The notes beneath the pieces were generated by a model, which did not search any database, had not been told where the DNA came from, and saw only the letters and a program-made list of their open reading frames with translations. From JAGXFP01 sp039714535 (GTDB lineage Bacteria; Desulfobacterota; Desulfobulbia; Desulfobulbales; JAGXFP01): DNA of 37,742 bases. How positions within the stretch are numbered: position 1 is the stretch's first letter; each line of letters starts with the position of its first letter. Positions 25,105 through 32,863 of the stretch are shown here, in pieces. The position numbers were made by a program, and so were the translations under genes. The stretch is from contig JBDLJC010000036.1 in the NCBI GenBank assembly GCA_039714535.1, positions 1-37,742 of the forward strand, read 5' to 3'.

Positions 25105-25959
25105 ATGAAATTTCTAGTCACATTAATCACATTGTTTTTTTGGGTAAATGCCTATGCCGAGCCTGCCACTCAAGAATCAATGGCAGCCGGAGATGACCGT
25201 GACTACGAAACCCTTGATTCTCTGGTTTATCTATACCAGCCTTATCTGACTAATATTTCCTCCTATGAACCGATATATTTTCTGATCGGAACCAAGCCTG
25301 AAAAAAGCAAATTTCAATTCAGCTTTAAATATCGTTTTGTCGACAAAGACGGACCGCTGGTCAAAAGCCATGCCTGGGTGAAGGGCTTTCATTTTGGCTA
25401 CACCCAAACCTCCTATTGGAACCTGAAGGATGACTCGCTGCCTTTTGAAGACACCAGCTATAAGCCGGAACTGTTCCACATTAGCAGAAACATCGGCGGC
25501 CGCCCGTCTTGGCTGAAAGGTTTTTTTATGCAAACGGGATTTAGACATGAATCAAACGGACAGGCAGAGCCTATATCGAGAAGTACGAACTACTTTTATA
25601 TCAGGCCGGTCTTTATTTTCTACAGAGAGAAATCCAGGCTTGGCCTGGCGATATCCCCCAAGCTCTGGACGTATATAGACAATAGTGAGCAGAATCATGA
25701 TCTGGCAGACTATCGTGGCTACGCTGAGCTTGATGTCTCGCTCGGTAAAGCCGATAGCCTGGTTCTTGTCTCGAAATGGCGCTGGGCGAAGGAAGGAGGG
25801 TCTGTACAGGTCGATCTTAGCTACCCGGCAAGTCATTATCTGTCGGATAACATTAATCTCTATCTCCATTTCCAGTATGTAAATACCCTGGCGGAAAGCC
25901 TGCTTAACTATCAGGACCGGAGCGAAGCTTTCCGGCTGGGACTGTCTTTTATCAGATAG
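25105..25959 (+). CDS. pldA: Outer membrane phospholipase A1 (OMPLA)
   Basis: Hydrolyses acyl chains of misplaced phospholipids in the outer leaflet of the outer membrane and so maintains lipid asymmetry. The 284-residue product has a signal peptide (KFLVTLITLFFWVNAYA) and a 12-strand beta-barrel pattern with a terminal aromatic or hydrophobic strand. The catalytic residues of OMPLA are visible: His148 and Ser150 in GFRHESNG, and Asn162 in RSTNYFY. The calcium-site region around SRS follows the same order as in E. coli PldA. YLYQPYLTNISSYEPIYFL is also a family feature. GAGGA lies six bases before the ATG. A MITE-like element sits directly upstream. Downstream to 26171 there is no gene or clear terminator. 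Confidence 0.93.
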   Translation: MKFLVTLITLFFWVNAYAEPATQESMAAGDDRDYETLDSLVYLYQPYLTNISSYEPIYFLIGTKPEKSKFQFSFKYRFVDKDGPLVKSHAWVKGFHFGYTQTSYWNLKDDSLPFEDTSYKPELFHISRNIGGRPSWLKGFFMQTGFRHESNGQAEPISRSTNYFYIRPVFIFYREKSRLGLAISPKLWTYIDNSEQNHDLADYRGYAELDVSLGKADSLVLVSKWRWAKEGGSVQVDLSYPASHYLSDNINLYLHFQYVNTLAESLLNYQDRSEAFRLGLSFIR

Positions 25960-26171
25960 TAAACATATGCAGACTGATCCCGATCGCGGCAACCATTACG
26001 AACTCAACTTCCAGACTACGCTAACCAGCTTAAATAAAAAGTTTAATTTACAATACAGGCACCAAATGGCGAGCTGGCAGGCTTCGCCTATCTGCGAGAT
26101 TCTGGTCTTCATAATTAAACCAAAGATATCAGGCCATTCTGCCTTCTCCCTATAAGGAAAGGGCTTAGCCG

Positions 26172-26882
26172 TCAACTGTCGCCGACATACTTCCAGTGCC
26201 AGGGCTCCCAGGTGAAACCACGCCCCGACTTCTCGGGATAACTCTGAATAAAGGCAAATTCAGCACCATTTTCTCGCAACCAATTATCGGCAGGGGTTCC
26301 GCTGAAAGTCCATTTACTGGGGACCAGGTCAAGGGTCGTGCCCAACATGTGTTCAGAATAACCGGGCGGCGCCACCCCACGGGCAATATCATAAAAATCG
26401 TCCCCCTCCCCCATCTTTCTTTGATAGATCTGGCGCTGATAGGCAGCACTGCGGTAACCGGAATCAACCAACAGCTCGATACCTTCCAGAGCCGCTGCCG
26501 CCGCCATTAGCACGAAAGCATCTCTGGTGGCAGTGGTTACATAGATCTTCCTTTTGTCCAGGACAAGATCCACCGGCAACATGGCAAACTCAAGATTCTG
26601 CGGATCAATTTCGCCCTTGATCCGATGCCCCAGCCAGGGCGGCAGCACCTCAAAGCGCTTGCCGCCAATCACGACATATTCTTTAGGGGGCGGTAGTGGC
26701 GCCTGGGCCTTGCTTTTAACCTCCACGACCACGTTCTTGCCTGTAACCGATGCCAGAGGCACAGGCGCCGGAGCAATCTCAGTAACCCCTAGCTGGCCAT
26801 GGGCGTTAAAATATTCTGCCATCGTGAGCAAAACGGTGAGCAGTGCCACAGTAATCAATCTTCTACCGATCAATACTTTCAT
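26172..26882 (-). CDS. M15B metallopeptidase, D-Ala-D-Ala carboxypeptidase VanY-like
   Basis: A periplasmic zinc peptidase of 236 residues that trims the terminal D-Ala from peptidoglycan stem peptides or acts as an L,D- or D,D-endopeptidase. It has an N-terminal membrane or signal segment (LITVALLTVLLTMAEYF) and a spacer of about 70 residues. The VanY domain is complete: SGYRS (141-145), GYSEHMLGTTLDL giving zinc ligands His178 and Asp185, and EPWHW with Glu226 and zinc ligand His229. There is no vancomycin-resistance gene set around it, so a cell-wall maintenance role is likely. It is divergent from the SrkA-like gene, with a 166-bp shared upstream region. Confidence 0.9.
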   Translation of the reverse strand: MKVLIGRRLITVALLTVLLTMAEYFNAHGQLGVTEIAPAPVPLASVTGKNVVVEVKSKAQAPLPPPKEYVVIGGKRFEVLPPWLGHRIKGEIDPQNLEFAMLPVDLVLDKRKIYVTTATRDAFVLMAAAAALEGIELLVDSGYRSAAYQRQIYQRKMGEGDDFYDIARGVAPPGYSEHMLGTTLDLVPSKWTFSGTPADNWLRENGAEFAFIQSYPEKSGRGFTWEPWHWKYVGDS

Positions 26883-27048
26883 CTAAACGGGATCAGCCCC
26901 CTGGAATGAATCGGCCAAAGCTATGCAACCGACTTTTATTTGGATCAAACTTACCAAGCCTGCGTATATTACCATGCAATTTCAACAACGATAAACTATT
27001 ATTATTGATTATGATCGCACCCCAGCCAACCAAGCGGAAGATCTGTTA

Positions 27049-28047
27049 ATGACGAAACATAAAGAGCCGCTCTCCGCTTTTCTGAATCTACATCCAGAGA
27101 CCATCATCTCCCTGGCCGAAGAAGGTCTAGCGGAAGATTTCAGTGGTATCTGTCGGCCTCTTAACAGCTATATAAACAGAGTTTATGAGCTTGAGACCAG
27201 GACTGGGGCGGGCATAATTATTAAATTTTATCGCCCAAGCCGCTGGCAGCGGCAAGCACTGCTCGACGAACACGATTTCCTGCTGGAACTGACCGAGGCG
27301 GAGGTCCCGGTAATAGCTCCCCTGCAGCTTAACGACTCCTACACCCTGGGCACCTTCAAGGACATAAATTACGCGTTATTTCCCAAGAAAGGCGGTCGGT
27401 TTGTCTGCGAATATAACGACGAGCAATGGCTGGAACTGGGCCGCCTCCTGGCCAGAACCCATGCGATTGGCGCCTTAAAATGCCCCCGGGACCGGATTAC
27501 AATCCACCCGCAGTCAATAACTGTCCGTCAGATAGACTTTCTTGAGGATGGCGCCTTTGTTCCTGCTGAACTGGCCAGGGATTTTTTTAAAACCGCCCGG
27601 ACCATAGTCACCGAGATCGCCCCATTGTTTGACAATATCGAAATGATCCGGATCCATGGCGATTGCCATTTTTCCAATATAATCTATCGGCCGGGCGAAT
27701 CATTCCATCTGATTGACTTCGATGACTTCGCCATGGGTCCACCGGTCCATGACCTCTGGATGCTGTTGCCCGACCACCCCAACCGCTCACTATATGAAAT
27801 AGATCTTTTCATAGAAGGCTATGAAACGTTCCGGCCTTTCGACCGACGCGGCCTGAAACTGATCGAACCATTACGGGCCATGCGTTATCTCCATTTCATT
27901 GCCTGGTGCGCCCACCAGGTGATGGACGGCGGCGAACCGCCCACCCCGGATTGGGGATCATTTTCATATTGGGCAACGGAAAGCAAGGACCTCCATGAAC
28001 AACTAATCAGAATAGGAGAAGACATCGCCAGCCAAGCCGATTATTAA
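27049..28047 (+). CDS. srkA: Stress response serine/threonine kinase SrkA (YihE-like)
   Basis: A 332-residue protein kinase of the aminoglycoside phosphotransferase fold (APH). SrkA in E. coli counteracts MazEF-linked death under stress. The catalytic HGDCHFSNII (Asp205, Asn210) and metal-binding LIDFDDFAMGPPVHDLW (Asp223) are intact. The N-terminal lobe carries IIIKFYRPSRW, the usual ATP-lysine region of YihE, and its length matches. GGAAG lies nine bases before the ATG. It is convergent with the lipoprotein gene at 28069. No dsbA gene, the usual enterobacterial neighbour, is nearby. Confidence 0.92.
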   Translation: MTKHKEPLSAFLNLHPETIISLAEEGLAEDFSGICRPLNSYINRVYELETRTGAGIIIKFYRPSRWQRQALLDEHDFLLELTEAEVPVIAPLQLNDSYTLGTFKDINYALFPKKGGRFVCEYNDEQWLELGRLLARTHAIGALKCPRDRITIHPQSITVRQIDFLEDGAFVPAELARDFFKTARTIVTEIAPLFDNIEMIRIHGDCHFSNIIYRPGESFHLIDFDDFAMGPPVHDLWMLLPDHPNRSLYEIDLFIEGYETFRPFDRRGLKLIEPLRAMRYLHFIAWCAHQVMDGGEPPTPDWGSFSYWATESKDLHEQLIRIGEDIASQADY

Positions 28048-28049
28048 AC

Positions 28050-28066
28050 CGGCAAGTAACTTGCCG
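28050..28066. terminator. Compact hairpin between two converging genes
   Basis: CGGCAAG (28050-28056) and CTTGCCG (28060-28066) make a perfect 7-bp stem with a 3-nt loop, filling most of the 21-bp gap between the stops at 28047 and 28069. It has no T-run, so it is only a possible weak terminator. Confidence 0.5.
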
Positions 28067-28068
28067 AC

Positions 28069-28653
28069 TTACTGGCCTCCACCAATCTCAGCCTGACGTA
28101 GCATCTCGGCAACAACCAGTTTAACACAATCTTTAAAGTGGTCTTTGACGGTTATCTCAATCACCGTTGAACCGTTAGTGGCGGGGTTGAATAATTCCAA
28201 CCTGTAGCCAACCCGCATGATAATTCCCCGGGTCGGGGCAACGATGGTATCTCGCTCCAAAATTGTACCGAACATGACCAGATCGGGCTCATCCTGCAAA
28301 CCCAATTCATTTTTGAGCTGCACCGAACTCTTGGATCTGAGCGAAAAGGCCATCGCCGCCAAGTCGCCATAGCGCTTACCAATATGCAACTCAGCATGCA
28401 AGTTGGCGGTATTGTTAATCTCCTGAAAAAACATCCCCGCCTCATCACCCCGGACAATATAATAGGCCCCTGGCTCCTTGGCAAAAGGCCCTACAACCAG
28501 AACATTCCGTACCTCGGCAAGCTCAGCAAGATTCCCAGAGATGACCCGAAAGTCCTTAACTCCTTCCGAGACTTTCATCAATTGACCGATAATCGGCCCG
28601 CAGGAAGAGAGGCCTAACAAACAAACCGCTAACAACGCTATTTTTTTCAGCAT
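28069..28653 (-). CDS. Lipoprotein of unknown function
   Basis: I do not recognise this 194-residue protein. It begins with a lipoprotein signal (MLKKIALLAVCLLGLSSC), so it is exported and lipidated at Cys18. The mature part has a mixed alpha-beta pattern. It includes VRNVLVVGPFAKEPGAYYIVRGDEA and PDLVMFGTILERDTIVAPTRGII, reminiscent of lipoproteins that bind outer membrane partners, but no catalytic motif is visible. The gene starts only seven bases after the stop of the small cytochrome, so the two are cotranscribed. Confidence 0.75.
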   Translation of the reverse strand: MLKKIALLAVCLLGLSSCGPIIGQLMKVSEGVKDFRVISGNLAELAEVRNVLVVGPFAKEPGAYYIVRGDEAGMFFQEINNTANLHAELHIGKRYGDLAAMAFSLRSKSSVQLKNELGLQDEPDLVMFGTILERDTIVAPTRGIIMRVGYRLELFNPATNGSTVIEITVKDHFKDCVKLVVAEMLRQAEIGGGQ

Positions 28654-28659
28654 AACAGT

Positions 28660-28881
28660 TTACTCTCCCTCCAGAATCCGATGACAACGCAGGCAATCAC
28701 CTCTACCCGGATCGTGGGAGATATTGTCCTTATGGCAGGCAAGACACTGCTCTACGGTCGTTGCCTGACGATGGTCCCGGTCCGGAGGCCGGTGGGGAGA
28801 AAACAACGGGCGCCTAACAGCGCAGGCGATGGATAAAATGACCAGAATCAAGGCCAGCATAATATTTTTCGGCATTTTCAT
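28660..28881 (-). CDS. Small dihaem c-type cytochrome lipoprotein
   Basis: A 73-residue exported protein with two CxxCH haem-attachment motifs, CLACH and CLRCH. They are about 15 residues apart, and other histidines (SPHRPPDRDHRQ) could serve as the second axial ligand. The N-terminus has a membrane segment (IMLALILVILSIAC) ending in a Cys that looks like a lipobox. The spacing CLACHKDN...GDCLRCH is that of small cytochrome c or NapC-like fragments. It may pass electrons at the outer side of the inner membrane. It shares a transcript with the lipoprotein downstream. Confidence 0.8.
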   Translation of the reverse strand: MKMPKNIMLALILVILSIACAVRRPLFSPHRPPDRDHRQATTVEQCLACHKDNISHDPGRGDCLRCHRILEGE

Positions 28882-29026
28882 CTCGTCCGGTTCTTTTCTT
28901 GCGGTTGCATAGTTACTAACTTTAATTAATTTTACCTTTCATGGCTGGCTGGCCCCAGTATTAACTATAATGATTATCAATAGCAACCAAATAAAAGCTA
29001 CTCCGGTAAATTTCCTATCATTTGGC

Positions 29027-29056
29027 TTGACAAAGCCCCTTTTTTAGAGATTTAAT
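29027..29056 (+). promoter_or_regulatory. Candidate sigma-70 promoter for the DUF2914 gene
   Basis: TTGACA (29027-29032) is a perfect -35 box, and TTTAAT (29051-29056) a fair -10 box after 18 bp. It lies 68 bp before the start codon. A perfect palindrome overlaps the -10 box. Confidence 0.6.
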
Positions 29057-29062
29057 CTCTAA
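29044..29062 (+). promoter_or_regulatory. 19-bp perfect palindrome over the -10 box, likely operator
   Basis: TTAGAGATT and AATCTCTAA (9-bp half-sites) are separated by a single T (29053). The palindrome covers the -10 box and the first bases of the probable transcript. This is the usual position of a repressor operator. The cognate regulator is not evident in the window. Confidence 0.6.
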
Positions 29063-29124
29063 CAACATGCGTCTTGACCATCAGTGCGAAGATATTCCCA
29101 AAATAAATCCCAGGAGGATCAAAG

Positions 29125-29652
29125 ATGACAAAAATGAACTTTTTAAGAACTATGCTGCTCACTTCACTTCTGCTTTTGCCGGCCCTCTCAAACGCATTAG
29201 CCCAGGAAACAGTAGCCCAGGAAGCAGTAGCCCAGGAAACAGTAGCCCAGGAAACAGTAGCCCAGGAAGCAGTTGCCCAAGAAGCAGTTGCCCAGGAAAC
29301 AGTAGCCCAGGAAGAGGAAGGCGGATCAGCACTGATGACCATCAGTCGTTTTGTGACTTGCCAAGCCGTTGAGGATCGCGAGCCGGTGGGAAGCACTACT
29401 GCCTTTCCCAGCGGAACCGAAACAGCCTACGCCTATCTGGAGGCCACCGAAATCGGTGCTGATGTGGAGGTCAGTTTTGTCTGGTATCACGAAAGCAATG
29501 AAGTGGCCCGGGTACCACTGTCAATTCGGCAGGGTAGCAGGTGGAGAACATATTCCAGCAAAAAATTGGCTGGTCGAACCGGAGCATGGCGGGTAGAGAT
29601 CCAGGACTCAGCATCTGCCGTTCTGGCCTCGGTAGATTTTACCGTCGAATAA
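29125..29652 (+). CDS. Exported DUF2914 domain protein with an N-terminal pentapeptide repeat
   Basis: A 175-residue exported protein. Signal peptide: FLRTMLLTSLLLLPALSNALA. The mature protein opens with seven tandem ETVAQ or EAVAQ units, followed by a Glu-rich EEEGG spacer. The C-terminal domain (about 72-175) fits DUF2914: ISRFVTCQAVEDREPVG, VSFVWYHESNEVARV, WRTYSSKKLAGRTGAWRVEI. Known DUF2914 proteins are exported or membrane-anchored, but the function is unknown. AGGAGGA lies six bases before the ATG. The gene is monocistronic, with its own promoter and operator-like palindrome and a downstream terminator. Confidence 0.85.
   Translation: MTKMNFLRTMLLTSLLLLPALSNALAQETVAQEAVAQETVAQETVAQEAVAQEAVAQETVAQEEEGGSALMTISRFVTCQAVEDREPVGSTTAFPSGTETAYAYLEATEIGADVEVSFVWYHESNEVARVPLSIRQGSRWRTYSSKKLAGRTGAWRVEIQDSASAVLASVDFTVE
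29200..29313 (+). repeat. In-frame 15-bp tandem repeat coding for (E-T/A-V-A-Q)n
   Basis: About seven copies of GCCCAGGAAACAGTA with small variants (gaagcagta, gcagttgcc), followed by one partial copy. The unit is a multiple of three, so copy number can change without a frameshift. Near-identity of the copies suggests recent expansion. Confidence 0.9.
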
Positions 29653-29661
29653 CCAAACAAT

Positions 29662-29718
29662 AAGGGCAGGATACGGGGCATAATTAAAGCCTTTAGTTAT
29701 CCTGCCCTTTGTGTTTTT
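29662..29718 (+). terminator. Intrinsic terminator after the DUF2914 gene, probably bidirectional
   Basis: AAGGGCAGGATA (29662-29673) pairs perfectly over 12 bp with TATCCTGCCCTT (29698-29709). The plus strand continues with TGTGTTTTTAT. On the minus strand the stem is followed by ATTGTTTGG, so it can also end transcripts of the yceH gene. Confidence 0.85.
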
Positions 29719-29725
29719 ATCTTGC

Positions 29726-30376
29726 TCAATCAAATTGGTCCTTGAAGGCTATAAATTCACGCCGCAAATTGGCCAGATCTTCTTGCAACAACCCTACTTC
29801 TTCTTGCAGTTGCGCTAACCGCACATCCCCAGCCTGTAAAATAGCCTGCTCCGAGTTGCTCCCTCCCGGATCATGGACACTTTCATCAAGTTCTCCGGCC
29901 AATAGATGCATAAATCTTGATTCCTTACGGCCTGGCTGCCGTGACAATTTTTTGACCAGAGTCATCTCCGCCAGAGTCTCAAGGGCTTCATCAACCTCGC
30001 CAAGATCAGCGAAACTATAAAGCCTCTCAGATCGCCCCCGCAACTCACCAACCGTCTGGGGTCCGCGCAACAGCAGCAGACAAAGCAAAGCCGTTTCCCG
30101 GATGATTAACTTACCCTTGGTGGTAAAACACTCGGCATACTTTGGCACGCGACCGGCGTCGCTCTGGACCGCCAGTTGCTTCCCTTTCAGGCCATCAATT
30201 GCCCTGATCACCGTGCTTTCATCGTAGGCAACCACCGGCGCACGATTTGACTTCTGGTTACAGGCATTGAGCAGACCGTTAAGCGACAAGGGGTAATATT
30301 CGGGGGTGGCCATGCTTTTTTCCAACAAAGCCCCAAGAACACGAGTCTCCACTTCACTCAACAAGAAATCAACCAT
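29726..30376 (-). CDS. YceH/UPF0502 (DUF480) family winged-helix protein
   Basis: A 216-residue cytoplasmic protein of the YceH family: two tandem winged-helix domains starting EVETRVLGALLEKSMATPEYYPLSLN, then VRAIDGLKG-type and ETALLCLLLLRGPQTVGELRGRS segments. The C-terminal coiled coil (about 180-216, QLQEEVGLLQEDLANLRREF) is longer than in E. coli YceH. The winged helices suggest nucleic-acid or protein binding; the biological role is not known. I placed the start at 30376 (second ATG), with GAGG nine bases upstream; the ATG two codons earlier leaves too little space for the ribosome binding site. Confidence 0.88.
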   Translation of the reverse strand: MVDFLLSEVETRVLGALLEKSMATPEYYPLSLNGLLNACNQKSNRAPVVAYDESTVIRAIDGLKGKQLAVQSDAGRVPKYAECFTTKGKLIIRETALLCLLLLRGPQTVGELRGRSERLYSFADLGEVDEALETLAEMTLVKKLSRQPGRKESRFMHLLAGELDESVHDPGGSNSEQAILQAGDVRLAQLQEEVGLLQEDLANLRREFIAFKDQFD

Positions 30377-30460
30377 GCTCATCTACCTCAATTAAATGCT
30401 TTATTTTAGGGAATCACCACCAGAAACACTCCAGTTAACCAGGCAAGAGTGCATCTATAC

Positions 30461-30583
30461 TATTGCTCCGGCGACTAAACAGTTAAATGATTTCAGGACA
30501 CTATCTGTGATAACAACGATATTCCAGTAAGATCTTAGTGGTCACGTTCAACTTAATTTAGATATTTAACCGCCGGAGCAATA
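30461..30583. repeat. Long imperfect inverted repeat, 28-bp arms
   Basis: TATTGCTCCGGCG (30461-30473) and CGCCGGAGCAATA (30571-30583) are perfect complements. The match continues inward to about 28 bp (23 of 28 positions), leaving a 67-nt loop without a gene. It lies in the 450-bp gap between yceH and the PilZ pair. Flanking direct repeats are not evident, so it may be a decayed small transposon or a folded regulatory RNA rather than a fresh insertion. No other gene is supported from 30377 to 30825. Confidence 0.55.
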
Positions 30584-30825
30584 ACGCCACCAACCAACCT
30601 GGCATAACCAAGAATAATATGGAGTTTCAAAATTAGCCAGATCCATTCAATAAGTGGCGGCAAGACAGATAAACAGGAAAAGGTCAGGCTTAACAGCTCC
30701 TGATGAAACCAGGAATTATAACCGTTATGATCAAAGGGCTGTGCAGGGATAAATAAACACGTTAGCAAAAACTTAAAGAAAATTCAGGCAACAGAGATGA
30801 CACAATATCGAGCATTTTTTACCGT

Positions 30826-31599
30826 TTAATTAGGGGCAGAACAATCTTCCAGCAAACCTGCCCTCTCCACCTCGAAGACGACCTGATTAATAGTTTCCTT
30901 AACATACTCGCTATCATAGTGAAAGGATACTCCATAACAGGGACGCAAGGTCTCTTGATCCACAAAAGAGCGGACAACCCTGCCCCGGCCTATTAAAGGC
31001 AGAACCCTGCGGGCAGTGCTTACCTCGTCGACAGCTCTTCCCCTTGGAATAGAAACAACTATATCACTAATAACCGAATCGGTGGCATATTTGCCTTCGG
31101 CGGGATCATTACACATCAACATGCCATCCGCACTGAGGTCACGGACAAAAATCGTGGTCATTGCCTCATTTTCTCTTTTGACAAGCGCCCTGGTACCGGC
31201 AGGGAGCTTAACCCGGTTACAGGATCTTCTCTGGAGAAAATACAATGCATCCGGCATCGCAACAGAGAGATTAGAGGTTTTATCCATCAGGCCAGTTGCC
31301 ATGAAAAAATTCCATCTCTGCTGCATATCCCGGAAAAAGACCCGAAAGGAGTCAATCGCATCGCCCCATTCTGAAGGCTTGGCAATTTGCAGGGAATCAT
31401 CGGTAGTATTAATCAACAGACTCTGCTGAGAAATCCCCCGGCCACCATCAACCAAGGTCAAAGTCACATCGTTGTCCTTGATATATTGAATAATTTCGGC
31501 AATGCGTTCCCGATCATTAGACCGCGAAAAACCGCCTTCATCAGCCAGCCAAGGATCGCGATCCGCGACCCCGCAAGTATCAATGACACCGTCACCCAT
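30826..31599 (-). CDS. PilZ domain protein, YcgR-like two-domain layout (second of a pair)
   Basis: About 257 residues. An N-terminal YcgR-like domain (to about 125) leads into the PilZ domain: arginine-containing RRSCNRVKLP (about 122-131), DLSADGML (DxSxxG) and GVSFHYDS at the end of the fold. It binds cyclic-di-GMP and probably adjusts motility or secretion. It is a paralogue of its upstream neighbour, with the same order of conserved segments (FFRDMQQRWNFF versus YFQDATGRWSFF, and RGRVVRSFV). I chose the ATG at 31599: AAGG lies nine bases upstream, and the codon overlaps the TGA of the upstream gene (ATGGGTGA), so translation is coupled. Confidence 0.85.
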   Translation of the reverse strand: MGDGVIDTCGVADRDPWLADEGGFSRSNDRERIAEIIQYIKDNDVTLTLVDGGRGISQQSLLINTTDDSLQIAKPSEWGDAIDSFRVFFRDMQQRWNFFMATGLMDKTSNLSVAMPDALYFLQRRSCNRVKLPAGTRALVKRENEAMTTIFVRDLSADGMLMCNDPAEGKYATDSVISDIVVSIPRGRAVDEVSTARRVLPLIGRGRVVRSFVDQETLRPCYGVSFHYDSEYVKETINQVVFEVERAGLLEDCSAPN

Positions 31600-32383
31600 T
31601 ATGATCAACCTTCTTGATTTTACCAGGAAAACTATCAAGCCCAGCCATCACGGCAGAATCACCGCTAAAAGAGATACCGAGACAAATCAAATCTGTTTTC
31701 TTCTCCACAAAAGAACGAACGACCCTTCCCTTGCTGACAACCGGTAAAACAACATGCCCTTCTCCTTCTACTTTACCGGAGGGCTGGTCCTGGGGAAGCA
31801 CCAGAGCAATGTCATTTACCATCCCCCTATTCGAAATTTTTTCATCAATACTGTCGGTACAGAGCAACATACCAGAAGCGCTGATATTCTTCACCAAGCA
31901 ACCCCCATGGAGATTGCCGCCATGCCGGAAAACAGCCGTGGTAATATCAGGAACATTAATTCGGTGGCAGCGCCGTTTCTTAAGCTGGTAGAGAATTACC
32001 GGAAATGAAGTACACAGATTGAAAGGTAAATCATTAATTGTCGCAACCTCAAAAAAACTCCACCTACCTGTTGCATCCTGAAAATAAATCCGAAAAAATG
32101 GCGGGCAGGTTCCAGCAAAATCGATCGGTTTGTCGATACTCAGGCTCTCACCATCAAACCTGATCAAAATAGTATTGCCGTACCGGCAACCATCCCCAGA
32201 GGCCAGCACCAGCAGAGAGCGTTCTGCCTTGATATTATCTAAAACTTCACCGATCAGTTCATGATCGATACTGACAGTGAAATCGGCATCATCGATCTTC
32301 CATGGCGCTATCCCCAGATCATCGTCATAGATCTGACTACCGGAAACTACCCGTTCATAAGTCACAACTTTAGAGCTACTCAT
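31592..32383 (-). CDS. PilZ domain protein, YcgR-like two-domain layout (first of a pair)
   Basis: About 263 residues. YcgR-like N-terminal domain, then PilZ: KKRRCHRINVP, NISASGMLLC (NxSxxG) and LGISFSGDS. It is arranged head-to-tail with its paralogue and overlaps it by eight bases, suggesting tandem duplication and coupled synthesis. The start is the ATG at 32383, with AGGTGG four bases upstream; the reading frame extends to 32419 from a TTG without a ribosome binding site. No flagellar genes are in the window, so the output of the pair (flagellar brake, pili or exopolysaccharide) is open. Confidence 0.85.
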   Translation of the reverse strand: MSSSKVVTYERVVSGSQIYDDDLGIAPWKIDDADFTVSIDHELIGEVLDNIKAERSLLVLASGDGCRYGNTILIRFDGESLSIDKPIDFAGTCPPFFRIYFQDATGRWSFFEVATINDLPFNLCTSFPVILYQLKKRRCHRINVPDITTAVFRHGGNLHGGCLVKNISASGMLLCTDSIDEKISNRGMVNDIALVLPQDQPSGKVEGEGHVVLPVVSKGRVVRSFVEKKTDLICLGISFSGDSAVMAGLDSFPGKIKKVDHNG

Positions 32384-32863
32384 CCATCCACCTGGTAATT
32401 GAACAACACAATCAGCCAAAACATTGGGCCTAACTTAACCTGCTCATCTGCAATTTACCAGAAAAAGATAGGGTTTACCCTACCCAGGACCCCGACAAGG
32501 TAGTAAAAACCCTACCCGAATTACACCTACCAAGCGGTTATCTCGAGAAGCACCCAGATTTACCCCATATTTTGTACAAAGCCTAACTCCCAGCTTTCAA
32601 GGGTATTGAGCCAGCCCATTTTTTCCGTAAGAACACATTATCCTTCACATTGTAAGCTGACAGGTCATCACTACCGATGACTTTTCGCTTAGAATATGTT
32701 AGTCTGTGAAGTTACCACTCAGACAGAGTAGGTGTCGGACCACCGTATAATCCGGTCTAACCCAGCAACTAATTCTACCGATTTAACATTCTTGACATTA
32801 ATAAAAAACAACCAAGATACTGTTACCTAATTAATTCCCACATAAAATTGCAGAAAACCACAC
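32384..32863. other. Divergent gap with short inverted repeats
   Basis: 480 bp between the PilZ pair and the large membrane protein, no gene supported. TAGGGTTT (32469-32476) and AAACCCTA (32507-32514) are inverse copies, and the motif CCTACCC appears twice here. TATAAT at 32746-32751 could be a -10 box for the membrane protein gene, but I see no matching -35. Confidence 0.4.

Noticed and set aside
25967..26155. 62-codon frame directly after pldA
   Set aside because: Its first half looks slightly barrel-like, but there is no ribosome binding site or signal peptide; could be a relic, evidence too thin.
30553..30768. 71-codon hydrophobic minus-strand frame
   Set aside because: TTG start, no ribosome binding site, and its end lies within the inverted repeat at 30461-30583.
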